Positions 1 through 13,215 of a DNA stretch of 64,000 nt are shown piece after piece. The number at the start of each line of letters is the position of its first letter. Position 1 is the stretch's first letter. A program made the position numbers and the translations under genes. This DNA comes from Membranipora membranacea (taxonomy: Eukaryota; Bryozoa; Gymnolaemata; Cheilostomatida; Membraniporidae), in the NCBI GenBank assembly GCA_914767715.1, contig OU612073.1:16804001-16868000 (forward strand). The letters are read 5' to 3'. The notes below the pieces were generated by a model that was given only the letters and a program-made list of their open reading frames with translations, was not told the DNA's origin and searched no databases.

Positions 1-1301
1 TCTAAGTTTACAGATAACTAATGGTTGTGGGTGTGACGGATTATATATTGCGCTATAGTGCAAATGACTAAAGCTCAAACTGAGCAAAATCTCCAGAGTG
101 CTGCTTAGCTAAGCTTTCCTTCATCTTGGTGTTCCAATGTAAAAAGATAGGCTACAACTCTATTTTGATGACAAAGGGATCAATTTTTGTCATGGTCTTT
201 AATAAAATTCTTACATTTACTGATTGTTACTATTTCTATGAATGTGTAATATTTCTTGGTGCGGTAAGGGTAGTGGTATGGTGCTGTACTTTCAAGAGAT
301 GAGGAGGTTAACACCAATAGACCTCAGTTCTTTCTTTGTTTTGAAAAATACACAGTCCTGATGCCGGCAGAATGACCATGTATGGTAAAATTGCATAAAA
401 GTTGAGTTCCCTTGGGTTGAGATTTGAGGTAAATGTAGTTTGTTGAAGCTGTCATGTTGGTAAGATGGAGCCAGGGTAAACATGATGTAACCTCGGAAAT
501 TTGCATCAGTGATTAGTAGTATAGCCCGTAGTCTAAGTGCTCAGACTCCAAGGCGCAGGGAGTTACCTGCGCAGGTAACTCCCTGCCATATATAGGTGAT
601 CCCAGTGATATCTCGTTGTTGTCAGTCGAGAAAAGAAAATCAAGCATACACCAGGTGATCATTGCTTATGATTTGAGCTGTTGTTTTCTTCCAGAGTTAT
701 AGTGCATGGATGAATGTAATAGCTTTTGCTGCAGAGAATATTTGATATCTTTTGTAAGTCTGAAGTATTTGAAGTATATTGTTTCATGAAAAAAACTGTT
801 TGTCAAAGCTTTCAAAACAATTGATGTTTATGTCATCAGGGTGAGCAACCCTAGCTGTAATATGCCAGATTTGACCATCTCTAAAATATACCCAGTCAGG
901 TAAATGTCAACAAGTCAAACTGATGAAGTTTGAGGTCAATTGTTTCCCCATATGCGCTACACATCTATTGTACTCTCACCCTTCCTATCCTTTAATGCAG
1001 GTAACCTGCCATATTCAAATTCAGTCATTGTTTCATCCTATGACAGAGCTGAGACTGTCATGAGTCAATGGGGTATTAATCATTTTTCCACTTTCATTGT
1101 GTTTTGTCAAAAAGAAAGACTCATGTGGGTTCTATGTCTATAGGAGGGGGTTATATGCCAACCTCTTATAGAGTATAGATTCAAAGAATTTAACTCAAGA
1201 AGATGATGCAATTAAATTAAATGACTATAGGATTACACATTTATATTGTGGTTACACCATTATTCAGCTCACGATTATAACTGTCAGACCGAGCTCACCA
1301 G

Positions 1302-1309
1302 TATATAAA
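1302..1309 (+). promoter_or_regulatory. TATA-like element upstream of chitinase copy 1
   Basis: TATATAAA lies about 170 bp before the ATG. The mirror-image site is kept in the other arm at 11894-11902 within conserved flanking sequence. The TATA-box role is inferred; no transcription start is visible. Confidence 0.4.
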
Positions 1310-1477
1310 TCGTGAGTAAAGTGTATGTAATCATCAGAACTCATTTACAACTCCTTTGGTAGAGTTCGAGCTCATCATACGAAAAGAGAAATAAAAACAG
1401 TAATATTCAAATCATTTAGCTCAGTTTGTGCACAATTTTACAGCAGGTTTTCCACGGTTTCATTCGCTGAGATCAAA

Positions 1478-4400
1478 ATGAAGGTTCGTGAATAAAGTTT
1501 TATAGCAAGTTTGCATAAATAAATTGGAGGAGCTCAATGAGGCTTGACATGTGCAGACGACTAAAGCATTCAAGATCTTAGATATTTTGTTGATCGGCAA
1601 TAATTGTATTGAAAAGCCGGAAGGATACCCAAATGCATATTAAATAATATTTTTATTGTATCTTTTTCAGTTTGCTGTATGTGTTATATTTCTGGGTGCC
1701 GCCATGTTGACCGGTATATGTGATGCGCAACAGAAGAAAGTGGTCTGTTATTATACCAACTGGTCAAACTATCGCCAAGGTCCTGGCAAAGTAAGTTGTT
1801 CATTGCTAAACAAGTAAGCACTCCCTCATAGTATTTAAAGGTGAAACCTAGCTTTATAGATAGAATATTTATATATTTATTATATAATCAATTGCCAGTT
1901 TAAGTTGAACTTCAATGAGTGACTTAGCTGAGAACTTATTACACATCAAAATATACTACACAACATTAAATATAATGATTAAAGGAGATGACCTGTGAAA
2001 TGATACAAATTACATAATTGCAGATTGATCAGTCATATAAGCTCTTTAATCTTGAAATCCTGGTGATTGGTATGATTTCCTTTGCGAGCAATGCTTGGTG
2101 ATAAAAATTATCACCTTTTTATTTTTCACTTTATTCATTGTTTACTGAAGATTGTTTTCACCTTACACCAGTATCAAATCAGAAGATATATAACTACTGA
2201 TATAACCTCATATCTATCATACTGTAATACTTGTATATCTAAATCTGAACTGATGATACCATTGGATGACATACTGTTCTAGTTTACACCAGATGATGTA
2301 GACCCGTTTCTGTGTACACATATCCTCTACTCGTTCACTGTACTGCGAGGTAATAAGATGACAGTATATGATCCATGGTTGGATAGCTCTGATGGTCTAG
2401 GTGAGTTTCGAGTATTATCTGAAAATCGATTTAAGGTTGAACAATTTCTCAATGTTGAGCAGCTTACTAGTGATTTGTATTTGTACCTTGCAACAAAAGA
2501 AAAAATATATATCTATATTAACGGATTCTCATCTATGACTGATTGAAATGGACATGTTATCTTGCATTTCTCACATCCTCAACTTATTTGAAAGCTCTTG
2601 CTCCAAACTATATAAACGATTATACTGGTACCATAGTCTGACTCTGGTAACTGGAGATTTTGCAACGCTAAATTAGGATTGTTTATATTTGACAGGTTAC
2701 TTTGATAAAATGGTAGCATTAAAGCAGCGCAACCCAGCTCTGAATGTCATGATCGCTGTCGGCGGTTGGAATAATGGTGGCTGGGTGTTCAGTCAGATGG
2801 CTAGTACTAAGTCCGGACGTACCCAGTTTATTGATTCTGCTATGAAGCTGATTACTAAGTATAAGTTTGATGGTGTAGATCTGGATTGGGAATATCCTGG
2901 AGTGGGACACAGGGGAGGACAACCTGCGGACAAAGAGAACTTCAGTCTACTTATTCAAGTAAGTGCAACTTACCACTGTTTGATTTAAGAGGTGTTCTAG
3001 GTCAGTTTCGACTATAAATTTTCATTGAGGTTTCTGATAAGATACTAAACCAGTCTTGGGACTGAGACAGAATTTGCATGCGATTTTTAGCTATCTTGTT
3101 CAATACTCACTTTTTAGTAGTTTGATGTTATTTATTTGTTTCACTGTAAGCTTTACAATTAACCTCATTTTCTTGTAGGAGTTCCAACAAGCTTTCAAAG
3201 CACACGCCAGACAATACAACAAAGCTAAGCCTCTGCTCTCTTCAGCTGTCGGGCCGGCACCAAAAACTGCTGATGTAGCGTATGACAAGTACACCATCTG
3301 CAGGTATGTTGGAACACAGGTTTAGATATACAATCAGACTTAAATTTGATAAATACTCTGAAGTAATACACTCAAAACTAACTTTTAAGTGTAAGGTAAT
3401 CAACTTGAAGACTGTGGCAGCGGCATGTATAGCCAACTGTGGTGTAGAGAGGCGAAATAAACATTTTGTTAAGCTGGTTGGTATGTCCCATTTACACCTT
3501 GTGACCCCTAACCATTACAGAGACCTGGACTTTGTGAATCTGATGCAGTATGACATCCATGGGGCTTGGGAGATGAGAACTGGATTCTTAGCTCCACTCG
3601 GTGTAGTCGCAGGAGAAGCAACTCCAGAAAACGTCCTTAAAACCACAACAGCTGAGTGGATACAGGCAGGATGTGCTCCCAGTAAACTCATATTTGGTCA
3701 GTCTTGCGCCAGAATCAATCCCTCAATCAGTTTTGTTCTCCAATTATGTTGTTTTCGTGTAAATATACCAATTCCAAGCGTTATCATTATTCTTTGGAGC
3801 TGGCTTAGCGCACTAATTTATAACGGCATGTATTCTTTCTCCTTAGGTTTGCCCACATATGGTAGAGGATGGAAAACTAATAATCCTAATGTACACAACA
3901 CAGCTACTGGACCTTCTCAACAAGGCAAATATACAGGAGAGGCTGGTATTCTCAGCTACTACGAGGTAAAGTAATCTCATGAGAACTCTTTTTACATCCT
4001 TCACACCCCTAAGATCGGGTAGTTTCAATTATATTTATATTATATATGAAATTTATTTAGGCTTGTGTTTAGTTGTTTTAACACAAACTACCCAATTCTC
4101 GCAGCTTCAATGATCTCTAAGATATAAAATGGAAACTTAGCGGTAGAATTAGTTTCACCCAAATTCTCACTGTCCCTATTGGGTCATGGCTCTGATTTAA
4201 TGACTTTGTTGCTGATATAGATATGTGAGAAGTTGAATAAGGAAGGATGGACATCAGAGTATAACAGAGACGCAGCCGAGGCCATAGCTTACAGCTCAAG
4301 AGCTGGAGAGATGGTCACTTATGATAACAGACAGAGTATGATGGATAAAGTCGACTACATCAACAGCCTGAATCTGGGAGGAGCTATGATATGGACTCTA

Positions 4401-4828
4401 GATTTCGATGATTTCAGTGGAAGCTTCTGTAATGAGGGAAAATATCCACTGCTCAAAACCATCAACCAGGTAAACTATGCACCATGAAGTTTTATCAAGA
4501 ATTAAATGATTGATCGGATTAACGTGATCAGTTATCTGAGTTGAGTGGCTTTTCAGTATCAGCTGTTTCGGCAGAAGTTCCCACCATTTTTTGCTTCTTA
4601 TCGATTTTTGAAGCTTTATTTTATTATTATCCCTATACATATAATCATAAATCTGGTGTCACTTGGTTTTTTTGCGTGATGATGTTGTCAAACTTATAAA
4701 AAAATGTATAGCACTACTGCCATTTGACAAGGGAGACAACTTGTGATCTGTGATGTTGAAGGACATTGTAAGTTTGTAAAAACACATATCTCTCATTATT
4801 TTAGAAGCTCGGTACTACTTCACCGTGA
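1478..4828 (+). CDS. Secreted GH18 chitinase, copy 1, lacking the chitin-binding domain
   Basis: Nine coding exons: 1478-1483, 1671-1790, 2283-2400, 2696-2958, 3179-3303, 3521-3696, 3847-3965, 4221-4469, 4805-4828; 1200 nt, 399 residues. Exon 1 gives only Met-Lys; exon 2 supplies the hydrophobic signal peptide. GH18 marks are the first strand VVCYYTNWSNYR, the VMIAVGGW strand, the catalytic FDGVDLDWEYP (D-x-x-D-x-D-x-E; acid/base Glu about residue 147), MQYDIHGAW and the late barrel Trp in GGAMIWTLDFDDF. Activity inferred from the family is hydrolysis of chitin beta-1,4 bonds outside the cell. The first donor is GTTCGT, weaker than GTATGC in copy 2. Odd: the last exon starts like copy 2 (acceptor, then KLGTTS) but meets TGA at 4826-4828, so linker and chitin-binding module are lost. 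An AATAAA-containing stretch follows near 5105. Transcription is unproven; it could be a recent pseudogene, but every other exon is open. Confidence 0.85.
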
Positions 4829-5310
4829 TGATGACTGCAGCAATCTACAATACACTGAACACCGCAAACCAGATATTCTCCCACTGTACGAACAATTGGC
4901 CTACATTTATATTAGTAGAATATCAATCTCAAGCTAAACCAATTTTCTTTCCTGCTGAATTGATTTTCTCTAGAAAACAACTGATAAGTTTAATTCAATA
5001 TGTCATAGATCATTTATTTATTTACCAACAACTGATCTGATCTTGGTGCTCCAAAGTTACATATTTCTGTGCATTTAGCTCTTGTCAAACATATCATAAA
5101 CCTTCAAATAAATACAATTGCATCTCCAACCGCCTGTTCATTGTTTTGCATCATAGTAAATTACAATTTTGATAACATTGGGAGTTTTTCTTGAGGATTT
5201 TAATATGTCTGCAGATGGTCTAGAAATAAACTCATCACGAGAATGAATTGATGACTTAGTGGTCTCAGCTCCGCCCCTTTTTATCGTGGAGCTGGCTCTG
5301 GCCCGCTCGC

Positions 5311-5351
5311 AGGCAGAGGCAGGCAGGCAGGCAGGCAGGCAAGCAGGCAGG
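5311..5351 (+). repeat. (GGCA)n microsatellite
   Basis: Roughly ten tetranucleotide units in the 3' flank of chitinase copy 1. The mirror position in the right arm (about 6870-6900) has only one or two units, so the tract expanded after the duplication or shrank in the other arm. Confidence 0.85.
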
Positions 5352-6060
5352 ACAGCTGTCGCTCTAGTCCCTGGACTGTCTAGCTGTTCACATGCTTATG
5401 TTATTGTAGCATGTGAATCTTTCACTGCGAACAAATAGTTTCGAGCATACAAATCAACTGAAATAAAAGCACTGACAGTGATAATGGAGTGGTTAGATCT
5501 GCATCAAAGGATTGATTTTGTGATGGATTTCAGTCTTGTTATTTCTTGGAAACATGCTTGCTGAACTGCCTTCTAAAAAGTTTACGAGGGCAATAGTTAT
5601 TTCTAAGCTGCATTCTCGGTCAACAATGAGACTAGCCAATGACAGCCTCTATAGCTCCTGCTTGATGAAAGAAGTAGACAATATATCATATCAACAGTAA
5701 TTAATGTCAATCATCCGCTACTACGCAGTACTTTACAGCGTTATACCTGCACAGGTACTCTGAGAGTCAAGGTTTCTTCTGAATTGTTTTTAAGTCATCA
5801 ACCGCAGATTTGCAAATCAATTTCAATGCTCAATGTGAGGGTTATAATAAATCTTATCTTCTCTTGAGAGACTCGTATTCTGGAGAAAAAGTGTTCTATA
5901 CTCGACACATTATCATACCTTTTGAATTTGCTCTTCAATTTTGTAATTTTGATGGAAAGCTTCTTCAATAACATTAAAGTAAGCCCCAAATTTTTGTTGT
6001 GAAGAGGAAATTCATAACCCATCTTGAGTTTTTAGGAGTAATGTCGGTATGGCAAAAGAG

Positions 6061-6379
6061 GGGCCAACCCGGTCGATTCCTTTTATATAACCCTAGTCGC
6101 TTCGATCTCATAAACAGAGGAATTCGATTTGGTTTCTATGTTTACCGATCCTCTAATAAATGAACAGTATAAATATCCTTATTATTGATCAAAACCTCTT
6201 GCAACGTCAAACTCAAAGTGGTCGAGGCAAAGTTTCATATCACATTCAAGATTATTTAAACTGTTTTGCAGGATCGATTAGCATTCGCACTTTTTAAACT
6301 GATTTGTTAGTCTGTTACACTTAATGGGTTATAAAAATTAGCAATTGTGTCATTTTTATGGGAATCATCTGGGTTGTCC
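6061..6379. other. Centre of the inverted duplication
   Basis: About 320 bp between the last clear mirror match on each side. It is AT-rich, no exon is visible, and I see no extended self-complementarity. It is the likely spacer of the inverted duplication. Confidence 0.6.
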
Positions 6380-7437
6380 CGTCTTGTGTCATGTTGACAT
6401 AACTCCCAATAAATCAAGATGGGTTATGAATACTTTTGTTAACTTTATTGGAAACAATCGTCATTCAAGATGGGAGAATCAAGTGAAAAAGCAAAATGTA
6501 TGAGTATTTATTATGACCCTCAAACAAAGCATGGGCCCTCTTGAGGGTATGTGTGCTAGTATTCTGCTGTTAAATACTTTGGAGTGGGTGATTGTGATTA
6601 ATTAGTGATGATATGTAATATTGTCTACTTTTTTTTATCAAACTAAAGCTTTTCAGGTTATCATTTACTAGTCTCATTGCTGACCGAGAATGTAGCTTCT
6701 TCTTTTTTAGAATGCAGTTCAGCAGGCATTATTCCAAGAAATAACAAAACGCACAACAATGCTCCGAAGCAGAGCTGACCACATCATTATCACTGTCAGT
6801 GCTTTCATTTTGTTCGATTAGTATGCTCGACACTATTTGGTCTCAGTAAAAGGTCACATGCTGCATTGAGCCTGCAAGCGGGCCAGAACCAGCTCAGCGA
6901 TAAAAAGGTGCAGAGCTGAGATAACTAGGAAAATATCTCCTTTTCGTTATGAGGTTATTTCTAGTCCATCTGCAGTTTGTTTAAAATTTTCAAGAAAAAC
7001 CCCCCCGTTGTTTTAAAATTGTGAGATTCACTATGATGACAACCAATTGACAAAGAACAGGTTGTTGAAGAAGTATATATGAAGTATGCAATTGTATTTA
7101 TTATGGAAAGATATGATAATTTTGACAAGAGTTAACATACAGAAATATATAACTTTGGAGCACCAAGATCAGATCAGTGGTATGTAAATAAATAAATAAT
7201 ATATGACACGTTGAATTAAACTATTTGGTTCTGCATAGAGAAGAACGAATCATCAGCAAAGAAAATTGGATAAGCATGAGATTAGATATTCTAACTACAG
7301 TATAAATATAATGTGTGAGAAGTTGTCCTCTAAAATCAGTAAATAATACATCCTATGTCACTCACTGTACAATCAATCAAAACAACCTACATTATTGTCT
7401 AAGAACACTTTTGACTAGATTACTTCAGATGTTTCTC

Positions 7438-7443
7438 TTTATT
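7438..7443 (-). terminator. Candidate polyadenylation signal of chitinase copy 2
   Basis: AATAAA on the - strand begins 3 nt after the stop codon (7447-7449). It is unusually close but is the first canonical hexamer downstream. Confidence 0.4.
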
Positions 7444-7446
7444 ATT

Positions 7447-10400
7447 TTAAGGATAATCACATCTTCTCAGCTTCTCATAAAAGACGGTTTTATAAGGACA
7501 GATAAAGCTGCGTACATCCTTACCAACACAAGCATGGAACTTTCTCTTGTCACAGCGATCCACGTGGTAGGAGTAATTGGGTAACTTAGTGCATGCAGGG
7601 ACACATGATCCTCTGGGTCCTCTTGTTGTGATCTGTTGCCTTGTCGGATACATAGTGGTTGTTGTTCTAGGTCTTCTAGTGCGCATAGTCGTGGTAGGTC
7701 TGGGTTGCATCGTAGGTCGCATAGTAGGTCGTGGTTGTGAAGTTGTCCCGAGCCTCTAAAATAGTGAGAGTGTGTTTATAATACATTCAAGCTTACAATG
7801 TCAGATCCTAAGTTGTCTCATCTCTAAAATTACAGTAGTGCTATGTGGGATCGAACATTTGTTTACAAGTTTTACAATCGCTCTCTTGAACTCATAAAGC
7901 CATGACTAACTATGGTGATAATCTCCAACTAATTATCACCCTAATCTCTGGAACTAAACCTTAATCTGATTGTGACAGGATGTTTAACCTGCTAAGATTT
8001 GGAAACATTCCAGATTTTGGCAAGAATCAGATCTATACAAAAACCAAATAACATCAGATTTTGGGATAATCTGAGATTAGCCATGGTAATAAAGCTTCAA
8101 TAATTGATATAACAAGGGCTTATACTACAACCGAATTTTGTACGTTTTTTAATCGGTGCTACACCAGCACCCATTCCCACCATCAACCACCACCATCAAC
8201 AAAGTTTACTAGTAGCAGAAAATGGCTGGACTTTTGCGCTAAGCTCAGATAGCGGATCTCTCTAATCAGTTAGATCAGCTAGTGCATTATAGACTGTTAT
8301 AGTGAATAAGTTTACCTGGTTAATGGTTGTAAGCAGTGGATATTTCCCCTCATTACAGAAGCTTCCGCTGAAATCATCGAAATCGAGAGCCCATATCATA
8401 GCTCCTCCAAGATTCAGGCTGTTGATGTAGTCGACTTTATCCATCATACTCTGTCTGTTATCATAAGTGACCATTTCTCCAGCTCTTGAGCTGTAAGCTA
8501 CGGCCTCGGCTGCCTCTCTGTTATACTCTGATGTCCATCCTTCCTTATTCACCTTCTCACATATCTATATCAAGAAGAAAGTCATCAAATCAAAACGGAG
8601 TCCTGACTTAATAAGGGCAGTGACCAATTTTTAGCTGTGTTTTAAATTTATTTCATGGAGAGAGAACTTTGAGAATATCGCATTTCATGAAATTTGTGAT
8701 ACAATAACTGTTACGAAGCCAGCCTACCACATCTTGGGCTTTCAAATGAGTTAGGGGTGTGCAGGATGTCTGGAGAGTTTACATGAGTACACTTTACCTC
8801 GTAATAACTGAGAATACCAGCCTCTCCTGTGTATTTGCCTTTCTGAGAAGGTCCAGTAGCTGTGTTGTGTACACTAGGATTATTAGTTTTCCATCCTCTA
8901 CCATATGTGGGCAAACCTAAGGAAAAAGAATACATATTGTTGTAAATTAGTGCGCTAAGCCAGCTCCAAAGAATGATTATTCCACTTGGTATTGTTTTCA
9001 TCATGGTTTACGTAATCCATAGTCATGTATGTATTTAATATATAAACAGAGTTGGAAAACTAAAAGGATTGATTTTCAGTTTGTGACTGACCGAAGATGA
9101 GTTTACTGGGAGCACATCCTGCCTGTATCCACTCAGCCGTTGTGGTTTTGAGGACATTTTCTGGAGTTGCTTCTCCTGTGACTACACCAAGTGGTGCTAA
9201 GAATCCAGTTCTCTTCTCCCAGGCTCCATGGATGTCATACTGCATCAGATTCACAAAGTCCAGGTCTCTGTAATGGTTAGAGGTCACAAGGTGTAAATGG
9301 GACATACCAACCAGCTTAACAAAATGTTTATTTCGCCTCTCTACACCACAGTTGGCTATACATGCCGCTGCCACAGTCTTCAAGTTAATTACCTTACACT
9401 TAAAAGTTAGTTTTGAGTGTATTACTTCAGAGTATCAAATTTAAGTCTGATTGTATATCTGACCCTATGTTCCAACATACCTGCAGATGGTGTACTTGTC
9501 ATACGCTACATCAGCAGTTTTTGGTGCTGGCCCGACAGCTGAAGAGAGCAGAGGCTTAGCTGTGTTATATCGTTGAGCATGTGCTTTGAAAGCTACTTGG
9601 AACTCCTACAAGAAAATGAGTTGAAATAAAAATAATATCAAACTACTGAACTCAGTATTGAACAAGTTAAGTCAAGATTGCAATGTTGGTTTCAGTCCAA
9701 TGACGGAGAAATAATGGTATTTTTGAGGCTGTGGCCGCATATTTGGCGCCAGGTTCCTCTCAATTTGAAGACCAGTACCGTATTACTAATCTCACTGATG
9801 GCTGATTAGAAATGAGTATTTTTCTAGTTACCTTGTTCAACTTAATCCAGCCAGGTTAAAGTTGTACATGATTGTGTGATACAAACTAATTTCAGTTGGA
9901 GGCAATTACTTTAATGTTTAAAGTCGAAACCGACCTGGATCATTTATTCAAATCTAACAACTTACTTGAATAAGCAGGCTGAAGTTTTCTTTGTCCGCAG
10001 GTTGTCCTCCCCTGTGTCCCACTCCAGGATACTCCCAATCAAGATCTACACCATCAAACTTATACTTCATAATCAGCTTCATAGCAGAGTCAATAAACTG
10101 GGTACGCCCATACTTAGTACTAGCCATCTGGCTGAACACCCAGCCACCATTATTCCAACCGCCGACAGCGATCATGACCTTCAGAGCTGGGTTACGCTGC
10201 TTCAATGCTACCATTTTATCAAAGTAACCTGTAAAATAAAAACAATCCCAGTTTAGCTGAGCCAAATCTCCTGTTACCAGAGTCAGATAACTTGAACTAG
10301 GGAACCTGAGAAGAAACTTGATCTTGCACATATAGGCTCTGACTATGACACCAGTTTCTTCGTACACTTAATTTGGATCTATGAGCTTTAGAGGCTCACT

Positions 10401-11686
10401 ACACTTGGTTATAGCTTGGAATACCAGAAAAAAGACGGGTTTTGGATTTTTTGCCAACTACGACCTCAACGAAGGACACCTCGAGATAAACAAAGGAACA
10501 TAGACAAAAAAGCAATCAGCACAATTTAAATGAAATTTTTAACCCAAAATCGATCATCAGATGAAGATAGTACTCACCTAGACCATAGTTATCAGAGCTA
10601 TCCAAATATGGATCAAATACTGTCATCTCATTACCGCGTAGTACAGTGAACGAGTAGAGGATATGCGTACACAGGAACGGGTCTACATCATCTGGTGTAA
10701 ACTAAAACAAGACAACGCCGAATATAAGCAACAGAACAGATATAGGTATACAAGTATTATAGGATAAAAAGTTATATATCATCTGATTTGATACTGAAAA
10801 AATGTGGAAAATAACATTAATAAACTGTTGTATGAAGGGCAAAATTTAAAAGTGATCTTTTTTGTTAGGAGGTCTCGTGGTTCGCAAAAGGAGTCATACC
10901 AAATCTACCATTTACCACAGAGTGTATTGGTGTCACAAGGATTAATTGCAGTACAGTGCAGGGAATCAAGATAAAAACATGATAATAACGATCAAACAGA
11001 TCAAACCGATTATTGGTAATTTGTTAAATTTCACAGGTCATCTCCTGAATCATTATATTTAATGTATTATGTGTCAAGTCAACAGCTCATGAAATCATGA
11101 AAATTGATTTCGGTATATCGGAATATAGTGTGAATTGTGAGACTATACATCTGGATTATATATGCTTGAGTCATTGTATTATTTGGATATTAGGCCTACA
11201 TATTCAATGAGAGAACTCATGAATATCTCATGACGGACTGCCAGTGCCATCCAGATTTATAATACAAAAATCTTTTTTTTTTAAATAAAATGTTTCTCTC
11301 ATTACGAATTCTTCTGTCTATAAAGTCAAGGAGTTCCTCTAACTCCTTAGTTAAGCTAGCCCTTATCTTTAAACACACCGAGAAATCGCTTTCTCTTTTT
11401 TATAATGAACAACTTACTTTGCCAGGACCTTGGCGATAGTTAGACCAGTTGGTATAATAGCAGACAACCTTCTTCTGTTGAGCATCACACATACCAGTCA
11501 ACACGGCCGCACCCAGAAATATGACACACACAGCAAACTGAAAAAGATAAAATAAAATATTATTTATGCATATTACAGTATTATTCTGGCTTTTCTTAGT
11601 CAAGACAATTGTAACTGATCAACATAATATCAATGATTTTCAACATCTAATAAAACGCTGATAAAACTTTATCTGCATACCTTCAT
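7447..11686 (-). CDS. Secreted GH18 chitinase with C-terminal chitin-binding domain, copy 2
   Basis: Nine coding exons from the - strand: 11681-11686, 11418-11537, 10578-10701, 9966-10228, 9481-9605, 9092-9267, 8798-8916, 8316-8564, 7447-7755; 1491 nt, 496 residues, close to the usual length of animal chitinases of this type. Signal peptide about residues 1-20 (MKFAVCVIFLG start, likely cut after CDA). GH18 barrel about 25-390, with catalytic FDGVDLDWEYP (Asp142, Asp145, Asp147, Glu149), MQYDIHGAW and MIWALDFDDF. Residues about 398-440 are a Thr/Pro/Arg linker with TTTMRT-like repeats, probably O-glycosylated. Residues about 445-496 hold six cysteines (445, 449, 462, 470, 480, 493) in the pattern of a peritrophin-A/CBM14 chitin-binding domain. 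Exon 3 is 6 nt longer than in copy 1 (DNY insertion). It is tail to tail with copy 1. Expected role: extracellular chitin degradation in digestion, defence or remodelling. Confidence 0.92.
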
Positions 11687-11893
11687 TTTAGTGAGATGAG
11701 ACTGATACTTTCTCGGAGAAAAGCTGTAGAACAATTGTGCACAAAATTGAACTGTGATTTTCGATGATTAAAATAATACTGATTTTGTATGTCTCGCTAT
11801 ATGATGAGCTAGAACTCTGCACAACAGTACAGCTAACTAGCTATCCAAAGGAGTTGTAAATGAATTGTGATGATTACATACACTTTACTCATC

Positions 11894-11902
11894 GTTTATA
11901 TA
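11894..11902 (-). promoter_or_regulatory. TATA-like element upstream of chitinase copy 2
   Basis: TATATAAAC on the - strand about 210 bp before the ATG at 11686, in the mirror position of the site at 1302. Conservation between diverged arms suggests a promoter role. Confidence 0.4.
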
Positions 11903-13215
11903 CTGGAGAGCCATGGTCTTATATCTATAGTAATAATCCGTGATCTGTTTAACGGTGAAACCACAATATAAACGTGTAATCCCTTAATCCTTTAATTTGC
12001 TTGGATCATCTGCTGGAGAAAAAACCTTGGAACCATGCGATATAAGATATCGGGCATACAACCCCCCCCCCCCACCTAATCAAAGAACCAACAGAAGGCT
12101 ATGTTTTTGACAAAGCACAATAATATAAAAAAATGATTAATACCCCATTGACTCATGCCAGACTTAGCGTCGGCGTCCTATGAAATCATGAATGAATTTG
12201 AATATGGCAGGTTGCCCTGAATGTACGGATAATTGAGTGTGTAAGGAAGAGCAAGAGTACAATAGCCGAGCACGCACATGGGGAAACAATTGTCGTCAAA
12301 CCTCATCAGTCTGACTCGTTGACATTTATTTGGTTTGGTTGATTCAAGAACTCTGGCATGCTTCGGCAAGGATTGGTCATTCTAATGACATAGCTAACAA
12401 TTGTTTTGGAAGCTATGACAAGCAGTTTTTTTTTAAATCGGAGCTTCACACTTGCACAAACTATTTTCTACAGCAGAAGTACTTACATTTATCCATGCAT
12501 TACAACTATGAAAGAAAACAAGCAGTGCTAGCAATGATCAGCTAGCGTATGCCAAGTCATCCCATCATTTTGAAATGTGTTTTTCCCAAGATTATTTGCA
12601 AAACAAAGCGCTCAATTTTATTTTATGTCGGCCAACATCAACAAGATGATCACTCATAAACAAAAACCCTGCGCTTTATACTACATTGACCACAGGTTTA
12701 TATGTGCAAGGTTCCATTATGTTTACAATCAGTCCATCTCACCAACATGACAGCCTAAGCCTAAAAAAACTACATTTACCTCCAAATCACAACACGAGGG
12801 AACTCAAACCTTTTTGCAGTTTTACCGTACATGCTCATTCTACTGGCATCATGATTGGGTATTCTATAAAAAATGGATTATTTGAGGTCTATCAGAACCT
12901 ACCTGTCTTCTAGAGAGAACAACGTCATACCACCAACCTATGGCACACCGACATGACACCTTTGCGCAGGAAACAGATGCTGTCATGCTTTTCTCCGAGT
13001 CTTGCTGTAGAACACTCTAATCATCAAAATAGAGTTGTGTTTTTGTCATTGTATTGTGACACCAAGAACAAGGAATACTTAGCTAAACAGCACTTTGAAG
13101 ATATTGCTTCAGTTAAAGCTTTTAGGCACTATAATGCAATAAATTCATTTAAACCTTTTAAATCTTACTTTGACGTCACACGCACAACCATTTAATATCT
13201 GTAAACTTAGGATAT

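Larger units (their letters stand above)
1..6060 (+). repeat. Left arm of a very large inverted duplication
   Basis: Reading the opposite strand of 6380-13215 reproduces this segment in order: the far upstream flank, the upstream region with a TATA-like site, all chitinase exons and introns, the 3' flank and the region toward the centre. Anchors include TCTGTAAACTTAG at the outer edge, the block near 940-1100, and the ATAACCCATCTTGA motif near 6010 matched at about 6415-6430. Exons are nearly identical; introns differ by substitutions and indels. The arm may continue beyond the left window edge. Confidence 0.9.
6380..13215 (-). repeat. Right arm of the inverted duplication
   Basis: Reverse-strand counterpart of 1-6060, longer by several hundred bases. 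The difference comes mainly from intron and flank indels and from the 309-bp last chitinase exon that the left arm lacks. Homology ends near 13215, where the window's left edge is reached in the other arm, so the true outer boundary is not known. Confidence 0.88.

Noticed and set aside
3282-3974. Long + strand open frame through several chitinase exons
   Set aside because: It reads through two introns; exon-matched splice sites and the mirror copy support the split model.
7577-7759. Val/Ile-rich + strand frame
   Set aside because: Antisense of the Thr/Arg linker of chitinase copy 2.
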